NCBI RefSeq assembly: GCF_958298935.1
Contig: NC_084943.1
Span: 12,145,001 to 12,209,000 of the forward strand
Direction of reading: 5' to 3'
DNA: 64,000 nt
DNA from: Phragmites australis
Lineage: Eukaryota; Streptophyta; Magnoliopsida; Poales; Poaceae
Below, piece after piece: positions 1 through 11,251 of the stretch; the stretch's first letter is position 1; every line of letters begins with the position of its first letter. A program made the translations under genes and the position numbers. The notes under the pieces were generated by a model. That model had not been told where the DNA came from, did not search any database, and was given only the letters and a program-made list of their open reading frames with translations.

Positions 1-1330
1 AGGACTTATTACTTGTTCACACTTATGGTTGTGTTGATGATGAGTCAGTTTGGTGAGTGGTGAGTTGAGACGAGGTGTGGGCGGTGTTAGGGGTGTCATC
101 TGCTCACGAGGAGTCCTCAGGCAGTTCGGGGAGGGAACCCAGACACCGTAGACCGCTTGCACCGGTTAAGCACCGATCATCGGTGTAGTCAGCTTTAGCA
201 CATACCTTACTCACCACATGCTGATATAATGGTAGGCGAGCTGATTACCTTCGCAGACGTGGTCATGTGGGCCTCGTCATAGACGGTGTGAGTCCGGTTT
301 GAGTCCGGGCTTTTAGCGGTATTAGTTTGCTCGGGGAGTAGTTCTAATACCGCCTCGTCGAGCTATGGTTGATCCACATGGTTGGGCCTGGTTGGGAAAG
401 GTTGTCACGGGTACCCCCTTGTGTGTATCTTAGCGGGTGGCACAAGCCGTATGGTCCCTGTGTCGTGTGGGTCCAGGAGTATCCCCCTGCAGGGTGTATA
501 ATCAGTTCGAACTGCCGTGCTCTCGGTCATGAGCATCGCTATCGCTTATCTCCACCGAGCGACCATGTTTTGGTCGTAGAGTTTCGATGTGGGTTGTGGC
601 ATGGTTGGATTGGGGTGGTTTGGTCGGTATGTGGTTGGTGGTTTGGTGGGAATGGTTTGCTTTTATACACTTGTTGTTCATATATCTGTTCTGATCAGTT
701 GGTTGGCAGGGTTTGAGTCGGTGGTTGGTTAAGTCAGTTGCTTACACCTAGAGTCTAGGTTGCTTACCGCTTAACAAACTTAAACATGTCTTAATCCTTG
801 CTACAGCTTCAAATGCATGATCCTTGGAGTCGAGAATATATATACTCATACTGTGTAAGACTTGTTAGTACCTTCGTACTAAGGGGTGCTGCCCTTAAGT
901 TGCTTTCAGGTTCGCAGGTTGGCGAGGAAGAGGCTGTGTTCGGCTACTTTGTGCCTGCCGATCAGGGTGGCGGGCAGGAGTAGCACCTTCTACTCCGAAC
1001 TCCGGCGCTTTTGGTGTGGAGCCTAAGGGCATACGGCTCCATACTATTTTGTTGTATAGGTTTTTCTTCCGCTGCTTAGTTGTTGTTGTTCCTCTTTTGT
1101 TGTAAATTGTGGAAGCAGTTGCATGTTTAATAATGATAATCCAGTTTAATTATTTGCTCTCTATTAAACTGTGTTGTGATATTTGAGTTGGAAGGCATGT
1201 GTTCCGATCCTGGGCACAAAACACGTGCCGGGACTACCGGAATGGTATTCTGGTTAATCGTCGAGGTTGTGATTATGAATAATGATCCTCCTGATGATTA
1301 ATTAGAATACTATTTGGATGGTTCCTCACA
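1..1330 (-). mobile_element. Ty3/gypsy-type LTR, partial (cut by window edge)
   Basis: This is the reverse complement of the first 1.33 kb of the solo LTR at 52520-56181. Read on the minus strand it starts TGTGAGGAACC at 1330 and runs off the left edge. By eye the first 280 bases differ from the other copy at fewer than ten positions. Both copies carry a similar open frame of about 115 codons (369-716 here), but nothing in it looks like a known protein. The LTR interrupts a hAT transposase sequence that continues from 1331, so it is the younger insertion. Whether it is a solo LTR or the 5' LTR of a full element cannot be seen. The family is probably a long-LTR gypsy group of the Tekay/RIRE3 kind; that name is inference. 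Confidence 0.85.
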
Positions 1331-1375
1331 TTATCTAAAGTGATAGAAAATATTTTATTAGTAATACCAAAATCT

Positions 1376-1990
1376 TCAACTAATTGAGATATTTTTTTCA
1401 GCAATATTTTCACCGGTATGCGCGTTGTCAATCAACCGAAAATCTATTATTCTCTTTTCTAGTTCCCAATCATTATTAACATAATGAGCAACCACACTAA
1501 GATAATCCTCTGTAGATCTACCTACCCATATGTTCGAGGTCAAAGCAATTAAAAATGTACATGTTTGTAACATTTCTTTAAGCTTGATATGACATGTATT
1601 GTAGTTTTTACTATATTCCTACTAGTTATTTATCTAGAAATATACGTGAACCTAGGATTACGAGCTTGCTTAATATAATCTTCAAATACCGCAGACTCAC
1701 CGATGTTGAGTGGTAGATTCGCTCTTGCAATGAAGCAGCATAGCTCTTTTCGAGCATTGGCGGAGTCATATTCCCAATGACGAACAGGGCCATCAAGGTT
1801 GTAATGCCGCACTGTCTGCTTCATGGCTGCTCTTCTTCAAGTGTCTAGTTCAACCTGAGGGTTTTGTAGATAATTCATGTTTGCAAATATAACACTTAGC
1901 ATATCTGATATTTACCCCATCTTCCTCTCTGTAGATCTTTTCAAAGTCTTGGCAAACTTCGAAAGTAGTGGCTCTTGATCTTTTAGAGCC
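1376..1990 (-). pseudogene. hAT transposase, N-terminal part, degenerate
   Basis: Three minus-strand stretches fit the order of a plant RICESLEEPER-type hAT transposase. Around 1870-1990 there is a BED-type zinc-finger piece with a CYIC pair after a conserved FEKIY-like run. At 1630-1824 is a region with the family's NIGESAVFEDYIK-like motif (usually NxVE..F..F). At 1376-1573 is the start of the catalytic core, including LTSNIWVGRSTEDYLSVVAH and the HTGENIAE motif. Stops and frame changes separate the pieces, so it cannot make a full protein. The C-terminal dimerisation domain would lie left of the LTR insertion. In intact elements the protein cuts and pastes the transposon in the nucleus. 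Confidence 0.75.
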
Positions 1991-2559
1991 GGTGCTTGCT
2001 GACGTGTGTGCACTTGTAAAGCCTCACGATGCAGGTGCTGCTAGAGGGTCATCGTTAGGTCCGTCACCTACAGCACCGCTACCAAAAGAGCCATAGTACC
2101 CTTCGAGTCCTTGAAGAAAAAAATCATGATCGATAGACGTATCATGACCATCGACATCCATAGTTAATGTCGAATGGCACTAGAAGAAAATTCAAATATT
2201 CGTAGTTAGAAATAATCAAATAATAAACAAACAATGGGGAAAAAAAGAAAGAAAAATGATTCAAAAAATCACCAAGATTTCTTCGAGACTCCAAGATGAG
2301 GGTGTTGGAATTTTTCGGATTTTGGGCAACAATTCAAACTAATTTTGTCAAATTATCGCAAATTCTCAGGAACTTTGAGACAAGAATGAGAGGAGGAAAC
2401 AAGATAGCAAATGTTGTTGCTGGTGTGGAATGAAAGAGCATGGCGGTTCTCTATTTTTAGCTAAAAAATGATGATTTTTGTAATTTTTTTCTGAATTTTT
2501 TAGCCCAAACGGTCACAAAATAGCTACAAAATTCAAAATAAATGGGTTAACGGATCAAA

Positions 2560-2860
2560 TGGGCCGGGCGATGCCCATTCCACCCATCAATACAATCGTG
2601 CCTCCACTAGCTTGGCCAGACTGGCCCCACGCGCAACGGCTCTTGCCGGGTCAGCCCAGCTGTGCCGTATCGTACCTGTGCCGGCACGCCGTGCCCCGCG
2701 CTCGGCCCAGGCACAGCCCGTGGCATCGTGCCGTGCCGTGCCGGTCTGGTCCGGCTCGACTCGAGCCGTGCCGTGTCGGTCTGGTCCGGCGCGACTCGAG
2801 TCGTGCCGTGCCTGGGCCATGCCTACAGTGCCGTGCCTCGGGCCGGCCCAGTAGGCATGC
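2560..2860. repeat. GC-rich short repeats, hAT subterminal region
   Basis: A block dense in GTGCCGTGCC, GGTCTGGTCCGG and CGACTCGAG copies in both orientations. It creates several overlapping open frames on both strands, none protein-like. Clustered short motifs next to a terminus are typical transposase-binding arrays of hAT elements, and its place just inside the putative 2877 terminus fits that role. Confidence 0.55.
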
Positions 2861-2877
2861 CCATTTGGACAGCTTTA

Positions 2878-3173
2878 CTTGCACGTGCAGTTCCCTCCAC
2901 AACAAAATTAGGGCAGGGCTTTTTCTTTTTTAACCCAAGGCAGGAGCATTTTCGTTTCATGTAAGAAAAAGTTACCTCATATTAAGGAAAGTGAGGCAAA
3001 ATCGTACTACGCTCAGTTAATTCAGGAACAAGCAGGTTAAAATCACAAGTATTACGGTAAACTACCTAGCTAAACTAGATCTGAAACACCGTAGAACAAC
3101 CTAAGCCGCCGCATTTGACCAATTACCTAGCTAAATTAGACCTCTTGTGGTCATCGTCTCCGCAGAACTAGAG
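2878..3173. other. Anonymous sequence between hAT end and MITE
   Basis: No coding potential, RNA gene or repeat recognised. The direct repetition of ttacctagctaaa-like words at 3062 and 3121 is the only visible structure. Confidence 0.4.
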
Positions 3174-3175
3174 TA

Positions 3176-3449
3176 CTCCCTCCATTTATTTTTATAAGGC
3201 ACATAGTTTTCACCATATTTATTCAAAATATAAAATATTATGTGAATTTATTGACGTTTTACCTTCATTGCCCCCAGTCATCACATGTTTTCTCACATTC
3301 ATTTATAAGAAATGCTCTGAGTCACTTCTTCTATTTCCAAGGTACTTAAGTACGGGCAGTATGGCCATTTTCTCTTTTCTTGCAGTTGATTTCACACCTT
3401 AATCCATGTGTTAGCTTAAAAAATGCCTTATATTTTGAAATGGAGGGGG
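3176..3449. mobile_element. Stowaway-type MITE
   Basis: A 274-bp element begins CTCCCTCCATTTATTTTTAT and ends with the inverted match (…ATAAGGCATTT against a CCCCTCCATTT terminus). TA dinucleotides flank it at 3174-3175 and 3450-3451. CTCCCTCC termini plus TA duplication define Stowaway elements, which are mobilised by mariner-type transposases. There is no coding capacity. Confidence 0.85.
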
Positions 3450-3451
3450 TA

Positions 3452-4944
3452 AACTAGACAGGTACTCTGTTTTGGTCTGCAAGAGTCACATGCTAAATAG
3501 CAAGAGTGCCGAATGTACAAAAGGAAATTTACAAACTCCATACCGGATGTATCCTTAGATCTTCTGATTATTTCCATCATTTGGACGGCTTCATTTGTCT
3601 TTAGAAAAACAAAATAAGAGCATTTCAGCTCTATCCATGAAAGTACCATCGAATTTGGTAATGCAGCATTTAATTTTGGGATGATACCCTGAAGTAAAAA
3701 ATATTGAATGTTCCTTCAGTATTTAGAACTCCTTAACAAATAAAAATGATTGAAATGGATGGATAGATACCATCACTGTCCCAACAAAAAGACTGGTCAT
3801 CCAAATAGAATGGAGATGCAGGCAGTCGGAGAGAATTGTGCCCCATAAGGATTTCTTGACCTGTCGCTACTCAACGAGACACTTGTTAAATGTAGTCCAA
3901 GGGAGACCGAGGATTACATTTATCGATGTTTTTCTCAAGCAATAGTACAAGAGCTATAAACTCTTACCCTACAACTTCTAGTATGTGCTTCCATACCTTC
4001 TCATTGATATCGATATACTTGCATCACGATGTTAGAACTAATGATTGTTGTGACATATATGTGTAGTTTCTATTGAATCCTTCTTGCAATTGAGCTAGAC
4101 CTGAGCAAGATCGTTGTCTTTGACTCACTAAAATGTCAAGATGATCACTAAGACTTCATAGATATGCTCCAAAGGTAAACTCGATAGTCTATAAATCTTC
4201 CATTTATTCAATTGCATCTAAGTTTAAATAACTATTCACAATCACTAACAGGGCTTTTGGAAGATATTGTGAAAAGAGTGTGTGACACGCCCCATTCAAA
4301 ACTAAATTCATAGTCCAATATTCATACATCACGATTCATAGAAACACCAAGCAAGATCAAAGCAACAACTTGTGTGGCTTCTATGTATACACATACATGC
4401 ATATAACTACCAACTCTAGTGTCCAGAGAATGATGTTTATGTTTGTAACAACATATAAAACTCTACGTTTCAATTCTTATACATGTCCATGAAATAATGT
4501 TTCCAATTCTATGATAACAGCATATGAGGCTAAAGACGAGTCAACTGCTATACCATGAAGTCGTAGCCATTCAAGAACAACTCGTGGTGGCTACTTAAAA
4601 AGGTTAGCAATCCAAAAGGTGAGTTCCATGACCCAAATAATCATAATGTCGATATGTGGAGATATCTTAATAACTGTACGTCTCCTTCGTTGAACACAGG
4701 TGAACTGGGTAGTATGACTCTATTTAGTAAGAGTAAGAAAAAAACATGATTGTTATCTCCTTTATTTAGCCTTCTTATTGTTATTGTAAGACTTGTGGCA
4801 AAACTTTGATGTATGAATAAATTATAGAGTGTATGCAAAGACTATATGCGAATGATGACCTGTAAGTGATAATCTGTAATAAATGTGTATTATCTGTATT
4901 TTTGTGATTTATGTCTATTTAATTGTAATTTTTAATTCTAAAAA
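3452..4944. other. Intergenic DNA with no recognisable gene
   Basis: AT-rich sequence. A minus-strand open frame at 3428-3649 overlaps the MITE end and is not recognised. No splice-supported exons, RNA genes or clear repeat ends were found. Confidence 0.4.
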
Positions 4945-5237
4945 TTTAAAAGGGGGAAATTACTATCACTGTCGGTTCAAAGTAGTAGACCGATAGTGAT
5001 AGTATCCAAATCAGTGTTGGTTCAAACCATGAACCGACAATGATAATATTATTATCACTGTTGGTTTATATTGTGAACCGACACTGATAGTATTATTATC
5101 ATTGTTGATAGTATGACTATCACTATCGGTTCATGTTATGAATAAAAAATTATCACTATCAGTTGTAGAGTATCGGTCCAATAAACAACAATAATGCATG
5201 TTATGAACCAATATTGATATGGATTTCTGTAGTAGTG
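4945..5237. mobile_element. CACTA-type transposon end with subterminal palindromes
   Basis: The right edge, read on the minus strand, begins CACTACTACAGAAATCC (at 5237), the signature of CACTA (En/Spm) termini. The rest is alternating TATCACTGTCGGTTCA and its reverse complement (TGAACCGACA..TGATA), repeated about six times, which resembles the subterminal transposase-binding arrays of these elements. A matching CACTA terminus at the left was not found, so this looks like a fragment or a one-ended remnant. No transposase is present. Confidence 0.65.
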
Positions 5238-5692
5238 TGGTGTTCCATGGATCCCAATTGTTCACGGTCAATTCATCCGCACCTTGGCTATTACCTTCAT
5301 GACCAGAAGCTTCCATGGCATCAGGATTATTGATTGCATGCTTGGCATCGGCTGAAACAAGCAAATGCACCATGGAATAATTACAACGATGAAAAAGAAG
5401 CTTTCAGTGTATTACTGCCATACTATACAAAAGAACATGGAAAGCTAGAATTTCGTTTCTCTTAATATCTTAGAACTACAATACCATGGGCATACTTGTT
5501 TTACAATTCAGCAACAAATTCAAAGTTCACAGAACCCAGAACTCATTGATTCAGTAAAAAAAAAAAGTGACAGGTACTACCATGAATCAAGAATCAATAG
5601 ACAGACAGATTTTCCTCAAAAAGAGAAACAACAGAAAGTTCAAATTGAAGAGGGAGTAAAATAATAACGAGGATAACTAATTAATGTAAAAT
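5238..5692. other. Anonymous flank between CACTA end and copia element
   Basis: A minus-strand open frame (5131-5373) overlaps the CACTA end and is not recognised. The rest is AT-rich with an A-run at 5556. Nothing else is supported. Confidence 0.35.
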
Positions 5693-5697
5693 ACACG

Positions 5698-7371
5698 TGT
5701 TTGGATCAGTGACGTTATAAGAGGGAATTGAATTAGAACACTTAGGATCTATTCCGCTCCTAAAACACAAGATAAACCTATATCAATTGCTATCTAAATG
5801 TGCTATATGTTTATCTAGTGAGTCTACTCTACCGATCAAAATGCCTGCAACCTATCTAAGAAGGTAAATTGCAAGTAAGTAAATACGGAAACATAAATAA
5901 GGTAGAGAGAGCAAACTCAACACAAGGATTTTTTTTCCCGTGGTATCGATGCCATGAATGTCACCCATAGTTCACGTTGGAGTTCCACCAAGTATATGCT
6001 CCCAGTCGGCATCCGATCACGGCTATTGAGCCACCAAATCTCAAAGATAATGTCTCAATGCGGATGAACCACCAAGGCAAGGCCTCACTACAAGCCTCTC
6101 TTCCGATCCCTTGTCGCTGTGATTACTTCGGAGCTTGAGCCACCAAGTCAATGATCTCTGCATCCCTGTACACATGTCTTGCCACCGCTACACACCAAGT
6201 CGGAGGGTTAACAAGTTGTTGGCGAGTCACCAAGACTCCAAGATACTTGCGTATCTCTTGGTACACAGTTGGATCACTCTTTGATCCACTCTCTAGGCAG
6301 AAATCACCTAACAACACTCTCTCTAGGCCTATAAGCACTAATCACTCACTAATCTTGTGCTTTAATCACCTTGGATGATCACTTTAAGTATTTTGGTGGC
6401 TTGGATGTCTTCTCAAATGTATATGAACTTCTCTAAACTCTAGCAGCATGCCACACCTTTAAATGACTGAGTGAAGGGGTATTTATAGCCTCAAACTCGC
6501 GCACTAGCCGTTAACCCAATAGCTCATAAAAACTGTTAACATCGGATGATCCGGCGAGAACAATGGTACTAACACCGGATCATCCGGTGAGTACAAACTC
6601 AGAAACTAGCTGTTGGAACTCCACTCAATGCCTCTATAAACACCAGATACTCTGGTGTGTCTTCAAATCCATCACCGAACCTTCCAGTGAGTTATCTTGA
6701 GTCAGACCGTGTCACTTCTACTTTGTGCAAAACACTCTGGTGTAAGCCTCCGGTGCACTTTCTCTTGACACCAAAATATTTGGTCCATTCATCTTCATTC
6801 TTTGACTCTTGGAATCGCCTCTACAAGAAATGCTCCGGTGAAACCTCCGGTGCACTCACTTCCCATCACCAGACCTTCCGGTCCATTGTTCTCCGATCTT
6901 CAATATTTGCAACACTCTTTGCAAGAACTGCTCTGGTGTATTTCTTTCGCTAATCACTAGACTTTTCGGTGAGTTCATCTTCTTCTGTCCCGAGCTAAAA
7001 TACTCCGCTGAGTACCTTCTTCATCAACACCGGATTATCGAGTGGCTTATTCAGTTATGCTCTTCTCTGCAGATAAAGCTCCAGTGCTACACCTTGCTGA
7101 GCACTGGGTTATCCAGTGAGGCTAACAACCTCTGAACACAATGCTGCTATAAGTGCAAACTTCTCTGCATCGGACTATCTGGTGAGACAAATCTTCTTGG
7201 AACTTCTCCAATTCAACCAACCTTTTCCCCGGCTACGGTGGCTTCTTCATGTAATGCATCCATGAGATGCACTAACATATATTATTGACAAACATGTTAG
7301 TCCAAAATTAACAATGTTGTCATTAATCACCAAAATCACAGTCATGATCTTATAGGGCTATTTTCGCTATA
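5698..7371 (-). repeat. 3' LTR of the copia element
   Basis: Read on the minus strand this runs from TATAGCGAAAATAGCC (7371) to ..GATCCAAACA (5698). It shares long colinear sequence with 10050-10802, including many CACCGGAxxxTCCGGTG-like units at 6540-7200. The terminal TG has become TA at 7371. At 1674 bp it is the reference copy for this family here; the start of another copy lies at 56578. Confidence 0.85.
6479..6490 (-). promoter_or_regulatory. Putative TATA box of copia LTR
   Basis: The minus strand reads GGCTATAAATACCCC, an ideal plant TATA box. It sits mid-LTR, where U3 should give way to R, and its orientation agrees with the element. Confidence 0.6.
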
Positions 7372-7389
7372 ATCTTTCCCCTTTTTGTG
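7372..7389 (-). promoter_or_regulatory. Polypurine tract of copia element
   Basis: The minus strand reads CACAAAAAGGGGAAAGAT immediately before the 3' LTR start at 7371. A purine run at this place primes plus-strand DNA synthesis in LTR retrotransposons. It fixes the orientation and the identity of the 3' LTR. Confidence 0.8.
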
Positions 7390-8630
7390 ATTGATGATAA
7401 CACAACCAAAGCAAGTGGCAAACGATAAATGATACCAATTGACAAGATTATAAAAAGAGCATAAAGTCTTACCACATTACTTGGATGCATGTTCTTACCA
7501 CATAGTCCCCTTTTGTTGTGGCTCCTCCTTTCTCCACTGCAACTATCTCCCTTGATCGACATATGCAAGAGCTTCTCTTTTGTCAATCTAGGTGCCTTAT
7601 GTTGTTTCTAGCATCTTCTTCTTCTCCTCCTTTGTCAACTTCGGCATTCTTATACATTGCCTGTTGCTACAATCTCCCCCACATTGTTTATCTTACTTTG
7701 GTCGTCAAAATTATTCTCCTTTATCAATAATCTCATAAAAAAGCTATAAACACATGTTGAACTTAAGGAAAAAACGTTAGAGCATATGGGAGAGAGCTTC
7801 ACAAATTATGATCCAATAAAAATACCAATTGAAATGAGAAGAATATAGATCATAATTTATGAAACTCGCATAATATAGTCTAAACTCCCATTATATGTGT
7901 GCTTACATATGATAAGAGAGCGACATATGCACAACTAGATAATATGTCAAGATGGAAGTTTAAGCCATATTATGTATGAATGTAGCTTAAATGAACAAAT
8001 GAATTGATAATGATACCAATTTAAGCCTTTTAAGCATTGCATACTTCCGGTGACTTGTAGATTTCTCCATAAGACTACAAAAAATATAACTTGTGATATA
8101 TGTTAGTCTTAAAATCATAACATATAGGATATACTCCTCCTAAATGTGTGCATACAAGTGTTGAATACTTATGAGATATATGCACTTATTATTGATAACA
8201 ATAGGAATTTATCCTATAGATTGGATTATGACACATAAAAGACACCAAATATAAAACTAGTGCCATATAAGGAACTTACAACTAATAAACCATGTAGGTT
8301 TCTTATGGTTTAGAGAAACACAAGAAACCTACCATATAAAAACCTACACTAGGCATTGCAATAAATTGAAAAGTCATATGCAATCCTAGACAAGACAAAT
8401 AAGCTAGAAGCAAAACAAAACGCATGAATAGGAATCTAGCTACACTTACCTCTTTTACCTTTGGATGAGAATTTAGGTATGTGATTATCATGATCTTCAT
8501 CAATGCGCTCATTTTGTATACTTGGCTTCTTTGCTTGAATCTTCACTAAATTTTGTAAGCTAAGCCTCCAAATCCCCACAGTCGCTTCGGGCTTCAAGTC
8601 TTCTTTTTAACCTAAACTGATTGGGGCACC
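7390..8630 (-). other. Non-coding internal region of the copia element
   Basis: No pol domains in any frame. AT-rich, with scattered short open frames (for example 8303-8512 on minus) that match no known family. It occupies the place where pol would lie in an autonomous relative. Confidence 0.5.
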
Positions 8631-8631
8631 T

Positions 8632-10049
8632 TCATATTAGTGATGACTTCCTTAGCCATCCAAATGAGTTGATTTCACATTTGATCCTTTCTCTCAACCA
8701 TGTATGCAACCACTTAACATTTTCTTTCTTCTTGAGCTTGTAGTGGTTGATCTTGGTCTTGACCTTGTAGTTGGGTTTGGTGTACAGGTTGAAGGTTTTG
8801 TTAGAGATGTTCGTCGCCTTATTCTTTTTCTTGGTCTCCTTCTTGACTTGTTTGTATTGGAAAGACTTGTGGCCTTGTTGACGGTATTTGAAGCATGTCA
8901 CGGTGGACCCCTTCACAAGCTTGTTCACCATGGTTGCACTGTTATCTTGAGAAGGTTGGACATGTTGTTTGCCATTCAATCTCGACAAGTCCTTCTTGAA
9001 TTTTTTCACTTCTTGCTTGAACTCATCATTCTCTTATGCAATGAGTTCATTAGATGATTCTACAAAAATATTCTCAATACATTTTTCATTGCAAAAGGAT
9101 GAGCTAGATAAATTAATCAAATCATCATAAGAAGTGAAAATATCTACCTTAGGATTGAAATTATATAGAGAGGTAGATTGCTTCAAAGGGACCTTAGTTT
9201 GATATTCAATGCACTCAAATTTAGCATTAAGCTCATCATGCTCCTTATTTAGTAAATTGAATTTTCTCAATAATTGTTCATAATGAGAAACAAATGTAGC
9301 ATTAATGTCATTAAGTGTATCGAATTTCTTAAGCTCTTTTGATTATTTCTTAAGGGCCCTTTGTTGATTATTGATAAAATGAATGAGTTCATAATAGGAG
9401 GGAGAATCCTCATCATGTTCATCAGCACTTACATTGCTATTCATACCTATAGCCATAAGGTACTTGTGAGATGGCTTGTGTGTCGACTTGCGTGATAATG
9501 ACCTTGAGGAAGAGCTCTTCTTGGATGGGAGGATGGTGAAACTTTTATTACTTGAGCTTGACTCTTCATCGTCGCTCACCCATCTTCCTATACTTGCGAA
9601 TGCCTTAGCTCTTCCCCTTGTCTCCTTCTTGTTCTTGGTCTTCTTCTCCTTCTTGATATGATCAATTGTGTTGACAAAATCTTCAATGGAGATAGGATGA
9701 TCAATCTTGACATTGATCATCTTCATATTCTTCTCTATCTTTGAGAAGAGTTTGGTCATCTTGGGATCAATTTCTTTATCATTTGATGTGCTTTGATCAC
9801 CATCTTCATCGCTCTCTTTATCTTGATCACCATTATCATTGCTTGAGCTTGACTCTTGCTCTTGCCTCCTCATCTTTACCTTCATGTGTGAGCATTGAAC
9901 TTGCTTGCTTGTGAGGCTAAGTTTCTTGACGTTTGATGAGGTCATTATCATCTTATGGGCGGTGATCTGGTCGAACACTTGACTTGGAGCCATCTTCTTG
10001 ATGTCATTGTTGTCGTAGATGACAAAAACTTTCAACTTGTACTTTGATA
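8632..10049 (-). pseudogene. copia gag (capsid/nucleocapsid) pseudogene
   Basis: Three minus-strand frames follow one another: 9343-10049, 9034-9270 and 8632-9009. The first has an acidic Ser/Asp/Glu-rich segment, WVSDDEESSSS, and HKYLMAIGMNSNVS, typical of plant copia gag. The second continues a coiled region. The third has a zinc-knuckle remnant, CFKYRQQGHKSFQYK, in which the second and last cysteines are now tyrosine. Stops or frame shifts near 9340 and 9034 break it, and the N-terminal UBN2-type part is missing because the LTR joins directly. Gag normally packages element RNA in cytoplasmic particles; this copy cannot. Confidence 0.8.
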
Positions 10050-10802
10050 GAAACTCCACTCATTGCCTCTGTGAACACCAGACACTCCGGTGTGTCTTCA
10101 AATCCATCACCGGACCTTCCGGTGAGTTAGGTTGAGCCAGACTACACCACTTCTACTTTGTGCAAAACACTCCAGTGTAAGCCTTCGGTGCACTTCCTCT
10201 TGACACTAGACCATCTGGTTTGTTCATCTTCATTCTTTGACACTTGGAATCGCCTCTGCAAGAAATGTTCCGGTGAAGCCTTATGTGCACTCACTTCACA
10301 TCATCGGACCTTCCGGTCTGTTGTTCTCTAATCTTCAACATTTGCAACCCTCTCTACAAGAATTGCTCGGGTGTATTTCTTTCGCTGATCACCAAACTTT
10401 CTGGTGAGTTCAACTCCTTTTGTCCTGAGCCAAAATACTTCGATGAGTACCTTCTTCATCAACACCAGATTATCCGGTAGCTTCTTCAATTCTGCTCTTC
10501 TCTGCAGATAAAGGTCCAGTGCTACACCTTGCTAAGCATTGGACTATCTGATGAGGCTAACAGCCTCTGAACACAATGCTCCGGTGAGTGCCAACAATTT
10601 TGCACTAGACTATTCGGTGAGGCAAATCTTTCTAAAACTTCTTCAATTCAACTAAATTTTTTCCCGGCTGTGGTGGCTTCTTCATATAATGAATCAATGA
10701 GATCTACTAACATATATTCTTGAGAAACATGTTAGTCCAATTGACGTTGTCATTAATCACCAAAATCACAATCAATAATCCTATAGGGTTATTTTCGCTA
10801 CA
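10050..10802 (-). repeat. 5' LTR remnant of the copia element
   Basis: Colinear with 6612-7371 of the 3' LTR. The minus-strand start TGTAGCGAAAATAACCC is intact at 10802. The distal half, including the TATA region, is deleted at about 10050, where gag sequence begins. Confidence 0.8.
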
Positions 10803-10807
10803 ACATG

Positions 10808-11251
10808 ACTTATACACATCACATAATGATGACGATTCGAATACCTCAAACAGGGAAAAAGGTAGAAACATTTTTTTTGCCGAAATTAGAATATAAAGGT
10901 TGAATCGAGATGTCCGGATGCATGCAGAATGGGTTGGGGCTGCTAGGTGGGGTTGGTTTGGTTGACCTGACGGAGGCAAACACTATCCGGTGGTTGCAGC
11001 AGCAAAGGCACATGTGTGGAGTTGTTGGCAGGGGATCCTACAACGGGAGAAGGGATGACGCCTAGGCAGAACATCGAGGGGGGAGCGGCCAGAAGATGAT
11101 GGAAGGATGGATTTACCGTGGAGTGGAGGGGAGAGGGGAGTGATGTGCTGGTGTATAACATATGTGCGTCCTTCGATGATGGGCAGCGCCCTGTGGCAAA
11201 TTACCTCTGTAGATAGTGACGGATGCAAGATTTTAGGGTTGGGTATACAGA
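10808..11251. other. Sequence flanking LTRs, unresolved
   Basis: No gene recognised. A minus-strand open frame (10983-11414) reads into the adjacent LTR and looks non-coding. The stretch may be the internal edge of the element to its right, but no primer-binding site or polypurine tract is visible. Confidence 0.35.

Larger units (their letters stand above)
1331..2877 (-). mobile_element. hAT transposon (RICESLEEPER/Ac-like), 5' half, interrupted
   Basis: Minus-strand transposase remnants (1376-1990) are preceded by a GC-rich subterminal region (2560-2860). The outer end on the minus strand reads TAAAGCTGTCCAAATGGGC, starting at 2877, which fits the YARNG start of hAT terminal inverted repeats. 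The next 8 bases (cttgcacg, 2878-2885) would be the target duplication, but the other end lies left of the LTR insertion and outside the window, so this cannot be confirmed. The element was broken by the LTR that ends at 1330. Confidence 0.6.
5698..10802 (-). mobile_element. Ty1/copia element, gag-only, defective
   Basis: The element lies on the minus strand. Its 3' LTR is complete (5698-7371), followed inward by a polypurine tract, a non-coding stretch, degenerate gag (8632-10049) and a truncated 5' LTR (10050-10802). Flanks are acacg (5693-5697) and acatg (10803-10807), a 5-bp target duplication with one C/T difference. No protease, integrase or reverse transcriptase is visible, and the internal part is only about 2.7 kb. 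A deletion fused the 5' LTR directly into gag, removing the primer-binding site and the gag N-terminus. It resembles the SIRE/Maximus-like copia group of grasses by its gag C-terminal motifs; that assignment is inference. Confidence 0.85.

Noticed and set aside
369..716. A 115-codon frame conserved in both copies of the terminal LTR (also 53136-53483)
   Set aside because: Conservation follows from the LTRs being near-identical DNA. The product is rich in Trp, Gly and Cys, with no domain, and the LTR position argues against a gene.
2559..2964. Overlapping frames on both strands in a GC-rich block
   Set aside because: They arise from GTGCCG-type repeats of the hAT subterminal region.
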